64,000 nt of DNA from an uncultured Desulfobacteraceae bacterium (GTDB lineage Bacteria; Desulfobacterota; Desulfobacteria; Desulfobacterales; Desulfatirhabdiaceae), in contig CAJBLH010000246.1 of the NCBI GenBank assembly GCA_903953895.1, forward strand, positions 1 through 64,000. Reading direction: 5' to 3'. Below the pieces are notes generated by a model. It did not search any database. It was not told the DNA's origin and worked only from the letters and a program-made list of their open reading frames with translations. Made by a program: the position numbers and the translations under genes. Shown here one piece after another: positions 25,122-33,967 of the stretch (positions within the stretch are counted from its first letter, which is position 1; each line of letters opens with the position of its first letter).

Positions 25122-25933
25122 AAAAAAAAGATGATAAGTTTTTTCGCGAAATCGAAATCGAATTTTTGATTCACGAACTGAAAGATCCGGTATCGATCAT
25201 TGAAACAGGCGCTCGCATGCTTCTAGAGCGACGGGATGCCTATGGGCCGCTTTCCGACCGACAGGAAAAAACGCTTAAACGGGTGCTGAGAAATGCTCAG
25301 AAAGCCCGCACCATGATGCACGGGCTGCTGGAAATCGGCCGATCGGAGGCAGGATGCTTTGTCAGTTCGAGTTTTCAACTGGCGCCGACGGTTCAGGATA
25401 TGCTGATAGAATCGGTGGAGTCGGTATGTCCCTCTGTTTTTGAACAGATCGGTTCACGCAACAGTTCGGAAGAGACCCTTGCGTTTTTATCCAGTCAGAA
25501 GATTCAATTGCATCTGGGTCCGGAAGTTTACCGGTTGGAATTGAATCAGGATGAGGTCAAATTCCGGCAGATCGCCGGCAACCTGATTAAAAATGCGCTG
25601 CACCATCGCAAGGAGCGTGTGGATATTCGACTGGGATTCCGGAAACAGAAGATATGGCTCGAGGTGTCCGATGACGGACCGGGAATCGGCGCCGAACACC
25701 ACGAAATGGTTTTTCGAAGATACACCCAGATTAAGGCCAGTGATGCACTGTCGCGCACCGGTCACGGACTTGGGCTGGCCGGTGCATTGATTCTGGCCCA
25801 ATCCATGGGCGGAACCATCGAAATCATCAGCCAGAAAGGCAAGGGGGCGACGTTTCGGCTGTCGCTGCCCTGTGAGCTGAATATCCACAATCTGGAACTT
25901 CCAGCATCCACCGCCCCTGATCTCGTTTCGTGA
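25118..25933 (+). CDS. Short soluble histidine kinase
   Basis: I take the ATG at 25118, which overlaps the previous stop as ATGA, so translation is probably coupled; length 271 residues. It has no sensor domain: it starts almost directly with the dimerisation domain (FLIHELKDPVSIIETG) and continues to a canonical ATPase domain (NLIKNALHH, SDDGPGIG, TGHGLGLAGA). The lack of input suggests it takes its signal by pairing with the PAS-GAF kinase encoded before it, perhaps as a hetero-oligomer. The cognate regulator must be elsewhere. Confidence 0.88.
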   Translation: MKKKDDKFFREIEIEFLIHELKDPVSIIETGARMLLERRDAYGPLSDRQEKTLKRVLRNAQKARTMMHGLLEIGRSEAGCFVSSSFQLAPTVQDMLIESVESVCPSVFEQIGSRNSSEETLAFLSSQKIQLHLGPEVYRLELNQDEVKFRQIAGNLIKNALHHRKERVDIRLGFRKQKIWLEVSDDGPGIGAEHHEMVFRRYTQIKASDALSRTGHGLGLAGALILAQSMGGTIEIISQKGKGATFRLSLPCELNIHNLELPASTAPDLVS

Positions 25934-25989
25934 ATCGTTCAGCAGGCATTGATCATCGTTTGGGCCGCCCCCCGCCGTAATTCATGATT

Positions 25990-28900
25990 TCATCGGATTT
26001 CCGCGTGATATTCCTGAAGCGACCTGATTTGCGGCGGCCCTTCCCGACGAGCGGCAATGCCTTTGGCTGCTGCTACCGCAGCCGCCGTCGTGGTGATATA
26101 GGGTGTTTTGTACTTGATGGCGGTTTTCCGGATATAACTGCTGTCTTCCGAGCTTTGTCTGCCGCTTGGCGTGTTGATTACCAGATTCACTTCGCCGTTT
26201 TTGACGGCATCCACGAGATCCGGCCGGCCGTATCCCAGCTTTTTCACTTCTTCGGAATCAATCCCGTTTCGTTTTAAAAACTCCTGGGTGCCGCGGGTGG
26301 CCAGTATCCGAAATCCCATATCGCGGAAGAGCCGGGCCGGCTCGAGCGCGGCACTTTTGTCCATATCCGAAATCGTAAAAAGCACGCCGCCCATCAGCGG
26401 CAGGGATGTCTGTGTGGCTTCCTGGGCTTTGTAAAATGCGCGGCCAAAATTCCGGGAAAGCCCAAGTACCTCGCCGGTGGATCGCATTTCGGGGCCCAGC
26501 AGCGGATCCACTTCCGGAAACATGTTGAATGGAAACACCGCTTCCTTGACACCGAAATGGGGAATCACGGCAGGTGACAGATGCAGATCGGAGAGTTTTT
26601 TTCCCAGAATGATTTCGGTGGCAATGCGCGCCATGGAGATATTACAGACTTTGGATACGATCGGCACGGTTCGGGATGCTCTGGGATTGGCTTCCAGCAC
26701 GTACACCGTGTTGGCGTAAATGGCATACTGAATATTCATCAACCCCACGACGCCCAGCTCTGAGGCGATTTTCCGGGTATATTCCCGGATGGTTTCTACA
26801 TGCTGAGGTGGAATGCAGATCGTGGGGATAACGCATGCCGAGTCTCCCGAGTGAATGCCGGCCAGCTCGATGTGTTCCATGACCGCGGGAACGAATGCAT
26901 CGCTGCCGTCTGCAATGGCGTCCGCCTCGGCTTCGATGGCGTTGTCTAGAAATTTGTCGATATAGATGGGCCGTTCCGGTGAGACCTCCACGGCGAATTT
27001 CATATAATGCCGCAGCATATCCTCGTCGTGTACAATTTCCATGGCACGTCCGCCCAGCACGTAAGAGGGTCGAACAATCAAGGGATATTGGATGGCTGCG
27101 GCAATGGAAAGCGCCTCCTCCGCGGTTCGGGCCAGTCCGGATTCGGGCTGGGGAATGGCCATTTTTCGCATGATCCGGCTGAAACGCTCCCGGTCTTCGG
27201 CCAGATCGATGGTTTCCGGCGTGGTTCCCAGGATTTTGACTCCGGCTGCCGCCAGTTCACCGGCAATGTTCAACGGTGTTTGTCCGCCGAACTGAACGAT
27301 CACGCCTTCGGGTTTCTCTTTTTCATAAATGCTGAGGACATCTTCCACCGTCAGGGGCTCGAAATAGAGTTTATCGGAGGTGTCGTAATCGGTGGATACG
27401 GTTTCCGGATTGCAGTTGACCATGATGGATTCATAGCCGGCATCCCGAATGGCGAACGCGGCATGAACGCAGCAGTAGTCAAATTCGATCCCCTGACCGA
27501 TGCGGTTTGGCCCGCCCCCCAGCACCATGATTTTTTTGCGGCTGCTTACCGGAACAGAGTCCGGCGCATTGTAGGTTGAAAAATAATACGCCGCATTTTC
27601 CACACCGCTTACCGGAACCGCTTCCCAGGCTTCGGTCATGCCGGCTGCTTTTCTCTGGGCGCGAAGCTTTTCTTCGGGAATCTCCAGAATCCTGGCCAGG
27701 TATTTGTCAGCAAACCCGTCTTTTTTTGCCTGGATCAGCAGTGCATCCGGCAGCGGTTTGCCTCGATACGTCAGGATTTCATTTTCAAGTGTAATCAGTT
27801 CCTTCATCTGCTCCAGGAACCAGGGTTTGATGTGCGTTTTTTCATAAAGAACCTGAATATCCGCGCCTTTCCGGATCGCCTCATAGAGAATGAACTGCCG
27901 TTCGCTGGACGGAGTACCCAGCAGGGTCATCAGGTTGTCCAGCGGCTGCTGGTGAAAATCCTTGGCAAACCCAAGTCCATATCGTCCGATTTCAAGAGAG
28001 CGGATGGCTTTTTGCAGGGCTTCCTTATAATTTTTCCCGATGCTCATCACCTCTCCTACAGCCCGCATCTGGGTGCCCAGCCGGTCTTCGACGCCGGCGA
28101 ATTTTTCAAACGCCCATCTGGCAAACTTGACCACCACATAGTCGCCGGACGGGGTATATTTTTCAAGAGTTCCGTCTCTCCAGTAAGGGATTTCATCCAG
28201 AGTAAGGCCGCCGGCCAGAAGCGATGACACCAGGGCGATCGGAAATCCGGTGGCCTTGGACGCCAGGGCTGAAGACCGGGATGTTCTGGGATTGATCTCG
28301 ATCACCACCACCCGACCGGTTTTCGGATCATGGGCGAATTGGACATTGGTGCCGCCGATGACCTCGATGGCCTCGACGATTCGGTACGAATAATCCTGAA
28401 GCCGTTTCTGCAGATCCGGCGAAATAGTCATCATGGGGGCCGTGCAGTAGCTGTCTCCGGTATGAACGCCCATGGCGTCCACATTCTCGATAAAACAAAC
28501 GGTGATCATCTGATTCTTGGCATCCCGAACCACTTCCAGCTCCAGCTCTTCCCAGCCCAGAACCGATTCTTCCACCAGAATCTGATGCACCCGGCTGGCG
28601 GCAAGGCCGCGGGCGGCGATGACCTGAAGCTCTTCGACATTGTACACCAGCCCCCCCCCGGTTCCACCCATGGTATAGGCCGGACGGATTACCACCGGGT
28701 AGCCCAGTTTTTCGGCTGCTTTTTCGGCATCCTCAACCGTGTTCACCGCCTGGCTCCGGGGCATTTCGATGCCGAGCCGATCCATGGTTTCCTTGAAAGC
28801 CGTTCGGTCCTCGCCCCGCTCAATGGCATCGATGTTGACGCCGATGACCTTGACCCCGTATTTGTCGAGAACGCCGCTGGAATACAGCTCGGAAGACAGA

Positions 28901-29190
28901 TTCAACGCTGTCTGGCCGCCAAGGTTCGGCAGCAGGGCATCGGGCCGTTCCTTGGCGATGATTTCGGTAAGAACGTTGACATTCAGCGGTTCGATATAGG
29001 TAACGTCCGCCATGCCGGGATCGGTCATGATGGTTGCCGGATTGGAATTCACCAGAACAATCTCGTATCCCATGGACCGCAGGGCCTTGCAGGCCTGGGT
29101 TCCGGAATAGTCGAATTCACAAGCCTGTCCGATGATAATGGGGCCTGAACCGATAATCAGCACTTTACGGATATCCTGACGTATGGGCAT
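25990..29190 (-). CDS. carB: Carbamoyl-phosphate synthase large subunit
   Basis: The 1066-residue protein has the duplicated ATP-grasp architecture of CarB: a first half (~1-400, GSGPIIIGQACEFDYSG), an oligomerisation domain, a second ATP-grasp half (~550-935, GGGPNRIGQGIEFDYCC) and a C-terminal methylglyoxal-synthase-like allosteric domain. It makes carbamoyl phosphate from bicarbonate, ammonia and two ATP for pyrimidine and arginine synthesis. GGAGG lies before the ATG. carA is not adjacent, so the small subunit gene must be elsewhere. It converges with the kinase pair, with only 56 bp between the stops and no clear terminator. Confidence 0.97.
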   Translation of the reverse strand: MPIRQDIRKVLIIGSGPIIIGQACEFDYSGTQACKALRSMGYEIVLVNSNPATIMTDPGMADVTYIEPLNVNVLTEIIAKERPDALLPNLGGQTALNLSSELYSSGVLDKYGVKVIGVNIDAIERGEDRTAFKETMDRLGIEMPRSQAVNTVEDAEKAAEKLGYPVVIRPAYTMGGTGGGLVYNVEELQVIAARGLAASRVHQILVEESVLGWEELELEVVRDAKNQMITVCFIENVDAMGVHTGDSYCTAPMMTISPDLQKRLQDYSYRIVEAIEVIGGTNVQFAHDPKTGRVVVIEINPRTSRSSALASKATGFPIALVSSLLAGGLTLDEIPYWRDGTLEKYTPSGDYVVVKFARWAFEKFAGVEDRLGTQMRAVGEVMSIGKNYKEALQKAIRSLEIGRYGLGFAKDFHQQPLDNLMTLLGTPSSERQFILYEAIRKGADIQVLYEKTHIKPWFLEQMKELITLENEILTYRGKPLPDALLIQAKKDGFADKYLARILEIPEEKLRAQRKAAGMTEAWEAVPVSGVENAAYYFSTYNAPDSVPVSSRKKIMVLGGGPNRIGQGIEFDYCCVHAAFAIRDAGYESIMVNCNPETVSTDYDTSDKLYFEPLTVEDVLSIYEKEKPEGVIVQFGGQTPLNIAGELAAAGVKILGTTPETIDLAEDRERFSRIMRKMAIPQPESGLARTAEEALSIAAAIQYPLIVRPSYVLGGRAMEIVHDEDMLRHYMKFAVEVSPERPIYIDKFLDNAIEAEADAIADGSDAFVPAVMEHIELAGIHSGDSACVIPTICIPPQHVETIREYTRKIASELGVVGLMNIQYAIYANTVYVLEANPRASRTVPIVSKVCNISMARIATEIILGKKLSDLHLSPAVIPHFGVKEAVFPFNMFPEVDPLLGPEMRSTGEVLGLSRNFGRAFYKAQEATQTSLPLMGGVLFTISDMDKSAALEPARLFRDMGFRILATRGTQEFLKRNGIDSEEVKKLGYGRPDLVDAVKNGEVNLVINTPSGRQSSEDSSYIRKTAIKYKTPYITTTAAAVAAAKGIAARREGPPQIRSLQEYHAEIR

Positions 29191-29669
29191 TTACATCCTC
29201 CAATTGGGGTTGTTTGATCGCAGATTCGGAAATGACGGTTAAAGGCAGGACAGTATTAAGCAGAACTGACCACCTATAGCCGGCCGACAAATGCCATGCG
29301 TGATGCCTGGGCAATCGTCCTTTCGTGCGAAATTGGTAGAAATATCGTATTAAGTTGAATTGTTTGTGGAATCGCGTGTGATTTATCCCGAATGCCCGAT
29401 TTAATCAAGAAAAAATCGTCGAGGCATGCCGATGATGCCGTAAGTGGTGCTTACGGCTGATATACCCGCGTCCGGATATTGTCTTGACTTCTTAAAAAGA
29501 CTTCCATAGTAAACCGCTGAGGCATTGTATGCTTTAAGAATAATGTATTGTAAAAAAGTCTGTTGTGACAGCGTTCGGAATCGGTTAAGAACCAATAAAC
29601 AGGGAAACATCATAAAGGTGTTTCACCCATCGAGTTGCAAAGCATATGAATGCAAATAGGGAGGTTATA
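29191..29669. other. Divergent intergenic region, no gene seen
   Basis: This 479-bp gap separates carB (leftward) from the ferredoxin-nitroreductase gene (rightward), so it should contain both promoters. A weak candidate for the rightward gene is TTGACT at 29484 with TAGTAA 17 bp later. The reading frames here are short and have no family similarity. Confidence 0.5.
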
Positions 29670-30482
29670 ATGAGTCTATTAAACATCGATCAAAAGAAAT
29701 GTAAACAGGATGGTCTTTGTGCTGCCGACTGTCCCATGGGGATTATCCGGTTCGCTGGAAAAGGAAGCTACCCGGAGATTTCGCCTGAAAGTGAGGCGTT
29801 GTGTATCCGCTGCGGTCACTGCGTAGCGGTTTGCCCCCATAGTGCCCTGGAACACACCGATGTGTCATGGTCGGCAATTGATAAGGAGCTTGTTATATCG
29901 CCGGCCCAAGCTGAACAATTCTTACGCTCGCGCCGCTCGGTTCGGCAATTCAAGGATAAACCTGTGGAACGGCCTGTCATGCAGCAGTTGATCGAGATCG
30001 CCCGTTATGCCCCCACTGGCAGCAACTCGCAACTGGTGGAGTGGGTGGTTCAAAACGATCCAAAGCGACTGCATGCCATTGCCGGTCAGGTAATCGACTG
30101 GATGCGGTCTCTACTGCAAACCCCTGGTTCGGCGGTAATGCCTTACCATCACCTGTTGGTGAAAGCCTGGGATGCTGGTATCGATACGGTTCTGCGCTCC
30201 GCCCCCTGTCTGGTGATAGCTATAGCTCCAGGCCCCGTGCCCTACCGTATGGTCGATCTGACCCTGGCGCTCAGCTATTTGGAATTGGCTGCACCCAAAT
30301 ATGGATTGGGGACTTGCTGGGCCGGTCTGCTGCAAGGCGCGATGCTTGCTGACCCATCACTGAAAGAGACTGTGGGCATTCCCATGGACTATCCTTTTCA
30401 TTTTCCGATGATGATCGGCTATGCCAAAGTGAATTATTACCGGCTGCCCGAACGTCAGGCGCCCAAAATCCACTGGCAATAA
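29670..30482 (+). CDS. Nitroreductase with N-terminal 2x[4Fe-4S] ferredoxin domain
   Basis: The start is the ATG at 29670, seven bases after GGGAGG; length 270 residues. Residues ~1-55 carry two ferredoxin motifs (CKQDGLCAADCP and CIRCGHCVAVCP). From ~85 there is an FMN-dependent nitroreductase fold (RSVRQFKDKPVER, ARYAPTGSNSQ, GLGTCWAGLL). Such fusions are common in anaerobes and pass electrons from the clusters to FMN to reduce an unknown substrate. The MFS exporter gene follows after about 50 bp in the same direction and may share its transcript. Confidence 0.9.
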   Translation: MSLLNIDQKKCKQDGLCAADCPMGIIRFAGKGSYPEISPESEALCIRCGHCVAVCPHSALEHTDVSWSAIDKELVISPAQAEQFLRSRRSVRQFKDKPVERPVMQQLIEIARYAPTGSNSQLVEWVVQNDPKRLHAIAGQVIDWMRSLLQTPGSAVMPYHHLLVKAWDAGIDTVLRSAPCLVIAIAPGPVPYRMVDLTLALSYLELAAPKYGLGTCWAGLLQGAMLADPSLKETVGIPMDYPFHFPMMIGYAKVNYYRLPERQAPKIHWQ

Positions 30483-30531
30483 CTAAATTACTCAGCGTAT
30501 TCGGTGGCTGTAGGTTGAAAAGGAAATGGTC

Positions 30532-31803
30532 ATGAAAATCCCCTCTGTCGCAGTGTCCGGTATCGTTCCTGTCAGGAATGATATAACCCACTTCAAGGTG
30601 CTGGGCGCCATCGGCTTTTCGCATCTGTTAAACGATATGATCCAGTCCCTGCTGCCGGCCATTTATCCGCTGCTGAAAAGCTCGTTTTCTCTCAGCTTCA
30701 CACAGATCGGACTGATTACCCTGACGTTTCAGATCACGGCATCCCTGTTGCAGCCGGTGGTAGGGCTTTATACCGATTACCACCCGAAACCCTATTCGTT
30801 GGCCATCGGCATGGGATGCACCCTGCTGGGGCTGATCATTCTATCCATTGCCCCGAATTATGGCATCCTGCTGGTTGCCGCCGCCATGGTGGGAACAGGG
30901 TCTTCCATTTTTCATCCGGAATCTTCCAGGGTGGCGCGCATGGCTTCCGGCGGCCGATATGGGTTGGCGCAGTCCATTTTCCAGGTGGGTGGTAATGCCG
31001 GCAGCGCCACAGGTCCGCTCTTGGCCGCCCTGATCGTCATCCCACACGGTCAGCACAGTATCGCCTGGTTTTCACTGGTTGCGCTGCTGGCCATGCTGGT
31101 GCTGCGGCAGGTCGGCGGGTGGTACAAACGCCGGCAGTCTGGGATGAAACGACCGGCAGATTCGTCAGCACTTTTTCAGAGGGTGCTTCCCGCCCGTACG
31201 GTGGCCATATCTTTGTTGATCCTGCTGGTACTGATTTTTTCGAAATTTTTTTATCTGGCAAGCCTGAACAGCTATTATATTTTCTTCCTGATCAATAAAT
31301 TTCATATTTCCGTTCAATCGGCCCAGATTTATCTTTTCGTGTTTCTATCGGCCGTGGCTCTGGGAACCATTCTCGGCGGGCATATCGGCGATCGCATCGG
31401 CAGAAAGCGCGTTATCTGGGTGTCGATTCTGGGCGTTTCCCCCTTTACGCTGATATTGCCTTACGCAAATCTGGCATGGACCGGGCCGTTGACGTTTGTC
31501 ATCGGCCTGATTCTGGCATCGGCATTTCCGGCAATTCTGGTTTTCGCTCAGGAGCTATTACCAGGCAAGGTCGGGATGGTAGCCGGCCTTTTTTTCGGCC
31601 TGGCTTTCGGTATGGCTGGTATCGGCGCTGGAATTATGGGAAAACTGGCAGATGTCAGGGGGATCGAATATGTTTACCAGGTTTGTGCATTCCTTCCGTT
31701 ATTCGGATTGCTGACGGTTTTTCTGCCGGACATCGGCAGGCCGTCCCGAAAGAAGCATCCGCTGATTCCAGTAGCACAGCCGGCCATGGAACTACCCGAA
31801 TGA
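30532..31803 (+). CDS. MFS transporter, fosmidomycin-resistance (Fsr) type
   Basis: Start at the ATG at 30532 (AAAAGG eight bases away) gives 423 residues. It has twelve predicted membrane helices in two halves, with the typical Fsr segments GFSHLLNDMIQSLLPAIYPLLK near the N-terminus (first 20 residues shown as GFSHLLNDMIQSLLPAIYP), IFHPESSRVAR, and the MFS loop GGHIGDRIGRKR between helices 8 and 9. It probably exports a hydrophilic compound with proton exchange; the natural substrate is not known. The stop overlaps the next start (ATGA), implying coupling to the binding-lipoprotein gene that follows. Confidence 0.87.
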   Translation: MKIPSVAVSGIVPVRNDITHFKVLGAIGFSHLLNDMIQSLLPAIYPLLKSSFSLSFTQIGLITLTFQITASLLQPVVGLYTDYHPKPYSLAIGMGCTLLGLIILSIAPNYGILLVAAAMVGTGSSIFHPESSRVARMASGGRYGLAQSIFQVGGNAGSATGPLLAALIVIPHGQHSIAWFSLVALLAMLVLRQVGGWYKRRQSGMKRPADSSALFQRVLPARTVAISLLILLVLIFSKFFYLASLNSYYIFFLINKFHISVQSAQIYLFVFLSAVALGTILGGHIGDRIGRKRVIWVSILGVSPFTLILPYANLAWTGPLTFVIGLILASAFPAILVFAQELLPGKVGMVAGLFFGLAFGMAGIGAGIMGKLADVRGIEYVYQVCAFLPLFGLLTVFLPDIGRPSRKKHPLIPVAQPAMELPE

Positions 31804-32719
31804 AGCACCTGCTGGTTCTTCTCGTCTTGTGTGTGGGGCTTTCAGCCTGTACCGGCGATGAGCCGCCTCAGAAAATCGATTTGAGTAAACGGGAAGCTGT
31901 CGAGGTCAGAGACCCGGATGATGCCATCACCTATGCATATCTGCCACAGTATTCCCATTCAGTTTCTTATCACCGGCACAACCTTCTGTGGAGTATCTGA
32001 AAAAAGAAACCGGTTTCAACATCAAGCAGATTTTTCCCGATACGTTTGACGAACACATGCGCATGGTGGGGCAGGGCAAGGTGGATATTTCCTTTACCAA
32101 TCCATACGTCTATGTCAAGACCGCATATCGCTACGGCGAAAAAGCGTTCGCCCAGGTCATCGAAGACTCCGGGCTGAAGAGTTTCCGGGGGCAGATCATC
32201 TGCAGGGCCGACAATTCGTCCATTCAAACCATTCAGGACTGTAAGGGAAAGCGCCTGATCGCCGTCGATTTAACGTCTGCCGGCGGGTATCTCTATCCCA
32301 TGGGGCTTTTTTCCGACCACGGTATTCGGCAGGAGGATTTCGCCGAAGTCGATTTTTCACACGGCCCTGGCGGAAAGCAGGAAAAGGTGATTCTGGCCGT
32401 TTATGTTGGCCAGTACGACATCGGCTTGGTCCGTGAGGGTGCTCTGAACGTGGTGGCGGACAGAATCGATATCCGCCAGATCCGGGTGGTCGCCCACAGC
32501 AAATACTACCCCGGATGGGTCTATTCCGCCAGAAAAGATATGGCGCCGGAAATTCTTCAGCGGATTCAGGCGGCCTTGTTCAAACTTTCCTTGGATGATC
32601 CCGATCACCGGAAAATTCTGCAAAAGGCGGATTTCATCCGTGTTGTGCCGTCCCATGATGCAGAATTTGAATCGATTCGGGAATTGATGACGGTGGTAGG
32701 CATCGATCTGGATAAATAA
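31800..32719 (+). pseudogene. PhnD-like binding lipoprotein, frameshifted
   Basis: The first part (from ATG 31800) has a lipoprotein signal with the lipobox LSAC and runs on to a stop at 32000. The family sequence resumes in another frame from about 31988 (EYLKKETGFNIKQIF, VDISFTNPYVYVKTA, CKGKRLIAVDL) to 32719. Adding one base near 31983-31990 restores a continuous phosphate/phosphonate-type binding protein, so one base has been lost or the sequence contains an error. It overlaps the MFS gene by four bases. The nearest relative in the window is the PhnD-like gene at 40993-41877. As it stands the protein is truncated after 66 residues. Confidence 0.75.
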
Positions 32720-32724
32720 CGGCG

Positions 32725-33967
32725 ATGAAACTGGGTATTCGGGGAAAAATCTATTGCGGCCTGATCTCCATTGTTCTGCTGACGGGGCTGATGATTGCCG
32801 TGCCGGTTCGCTTCATGGTGGAACGCGTGCTTTCTCAGGAATCCCTGAACAAAGGCATATCCATGGCACTGACCCTTGCGGCGCGAAGCCAGGATATCAT
32901 CCTGGAAATGGATTTTCTCTATCTGAAAGAAATGATGGACAAGGCCATCCAGTCCAGTAACGATATCTCCTACAGTTTCATTTTGAATCAGCAGGGGCAG
33001 GTTCTGTCCCATACCTTCAGCAACGGATTTCCGGTCGAACTCAAAACCGTTAATCCCATTCCAGACGGACAGCCGTCAAGTGTCCGGTTTATAGATACCG
33101 GCAAAGAGCTGATCTATGATATTGCAGCACCGGTTCTGATCTGCGAGATGCGGCTGGGAACCGTTCATATCGGGCTGTCGAAAACCCGGATCAATCACAC
33201 GATCAACGACCTGCTCTGGACCATAGCCGTATTGATCGGGTGCGCCGTACTGATCGCCTCGCTTACCGGCGCCGGGTTCGCCAATCAGATTATTCAGCGG
33301 GTTCAGAAGCTGCATCAGGCGTCGGAACAGGTGCTGAAGGGCAATCTGAACGTTTTTGCCGCGCCGCCGCTGAAAACCCGCCTGCTGGCACTTGATGGAC
33401 TGTCATGACACGGCGTGCCCGGCCTATGGCGAGGGTCGGCTGCGCTGCTGGAATGTCGAGGGGACGCTGTGTCCTTCATGTCGGGAAGAAAAATTCGCTT
33501 CAAAAAGTGGGAACTGCAAAACCTGCCGGGTTTATGGAACGGTGTCCGGGGATGAGATTCAGGCCCTGGCAGAGTCTTTTGACGCCATGACCCGATCTTT
33601 GAAACATACAATATCCCAACTGGAGGAATCCCGGAAAACCATCGCGGTGTCGGAGAAAAAATATTGCAGAATATTTGAAAGTTCCATGGATATGGTTTTT
33701 GTTACAGACAGCCGGGGGCATTTCATCGACATCAATCAGACTGGGAAAGCCTTGCTGGGGATCGAATCTGAAGCCGATGCTATAAACGACATTTCGTTGG
33801 CGGAAGTTTTTTCATCTCCTGATGCCTTTACGGAAATCCAGCAGGATATTATCCGGAACGGTTTTGTGAAGGACCGGGAATTTACCCTGGCTTTGGGAAT
33901 CCCTGCGTTGACTTTCATCGGGCCGATTGCTATGATAACAAGTTATGGAAGAAGGAAATATCGTTGA
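32725..33967 (+). pseudogene. Sensor protein with Cys-rich module in HAMP; frameshifted and cut short
   Basis: The frame opens with a membrane segment (~10-30), a periplasmic sensor domain, a second membrane segment (~160-185) and the first half of a HAMP domain, then stops at 33408. Removing one base in the AAAA run at 33373-33376 joins it to a second frame reading CWHLMDCHDTACPAYG, RCWNVEGTLCPSC and CKTCRVY, then the second HAMP half GDEIQALAESFDAM and part of a PAS domain. The Cys-rich part resembles the 'two-CW' module. The PAS ends abruptly and no kinase domain follows; the ribonuclease gene begins there. It pairs with the binding lipoprotein before it, like the intact 39-42 kb system. 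Confidence 0.75.
33908..33936 (+). promoter_or_regulatory. Sigma-70 promoter directly before the RNB exoribonuclease
   Basis: TTGACT (33908-33913) and TATGAT (33931-33936) are exactly 17 bp apart. Transcription should start at about 33943-33945, which is the ATG itself, so a leaderless mRNA is likely; there is also no ribosome binding site. The promoter lies inside the broken 3' end of the sensor gene. Confidence 0.65.

Noticed and set aside
25118-25933. Possible frameshift splitting one kinase into two genes
   Set aside because: The first kinase has its own complete ATPase domain and the second has its own histidine and ATPase domains; the ATGA overlap is typical of coupled genes.
32000-32719. 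Separate cytoplasmic protein starting at 31988
   Set aside because: It begins in the middle of a periplasmic binding fold and continues the lipoprotein after a one-base correction; a frameshift is the simpler explanation.
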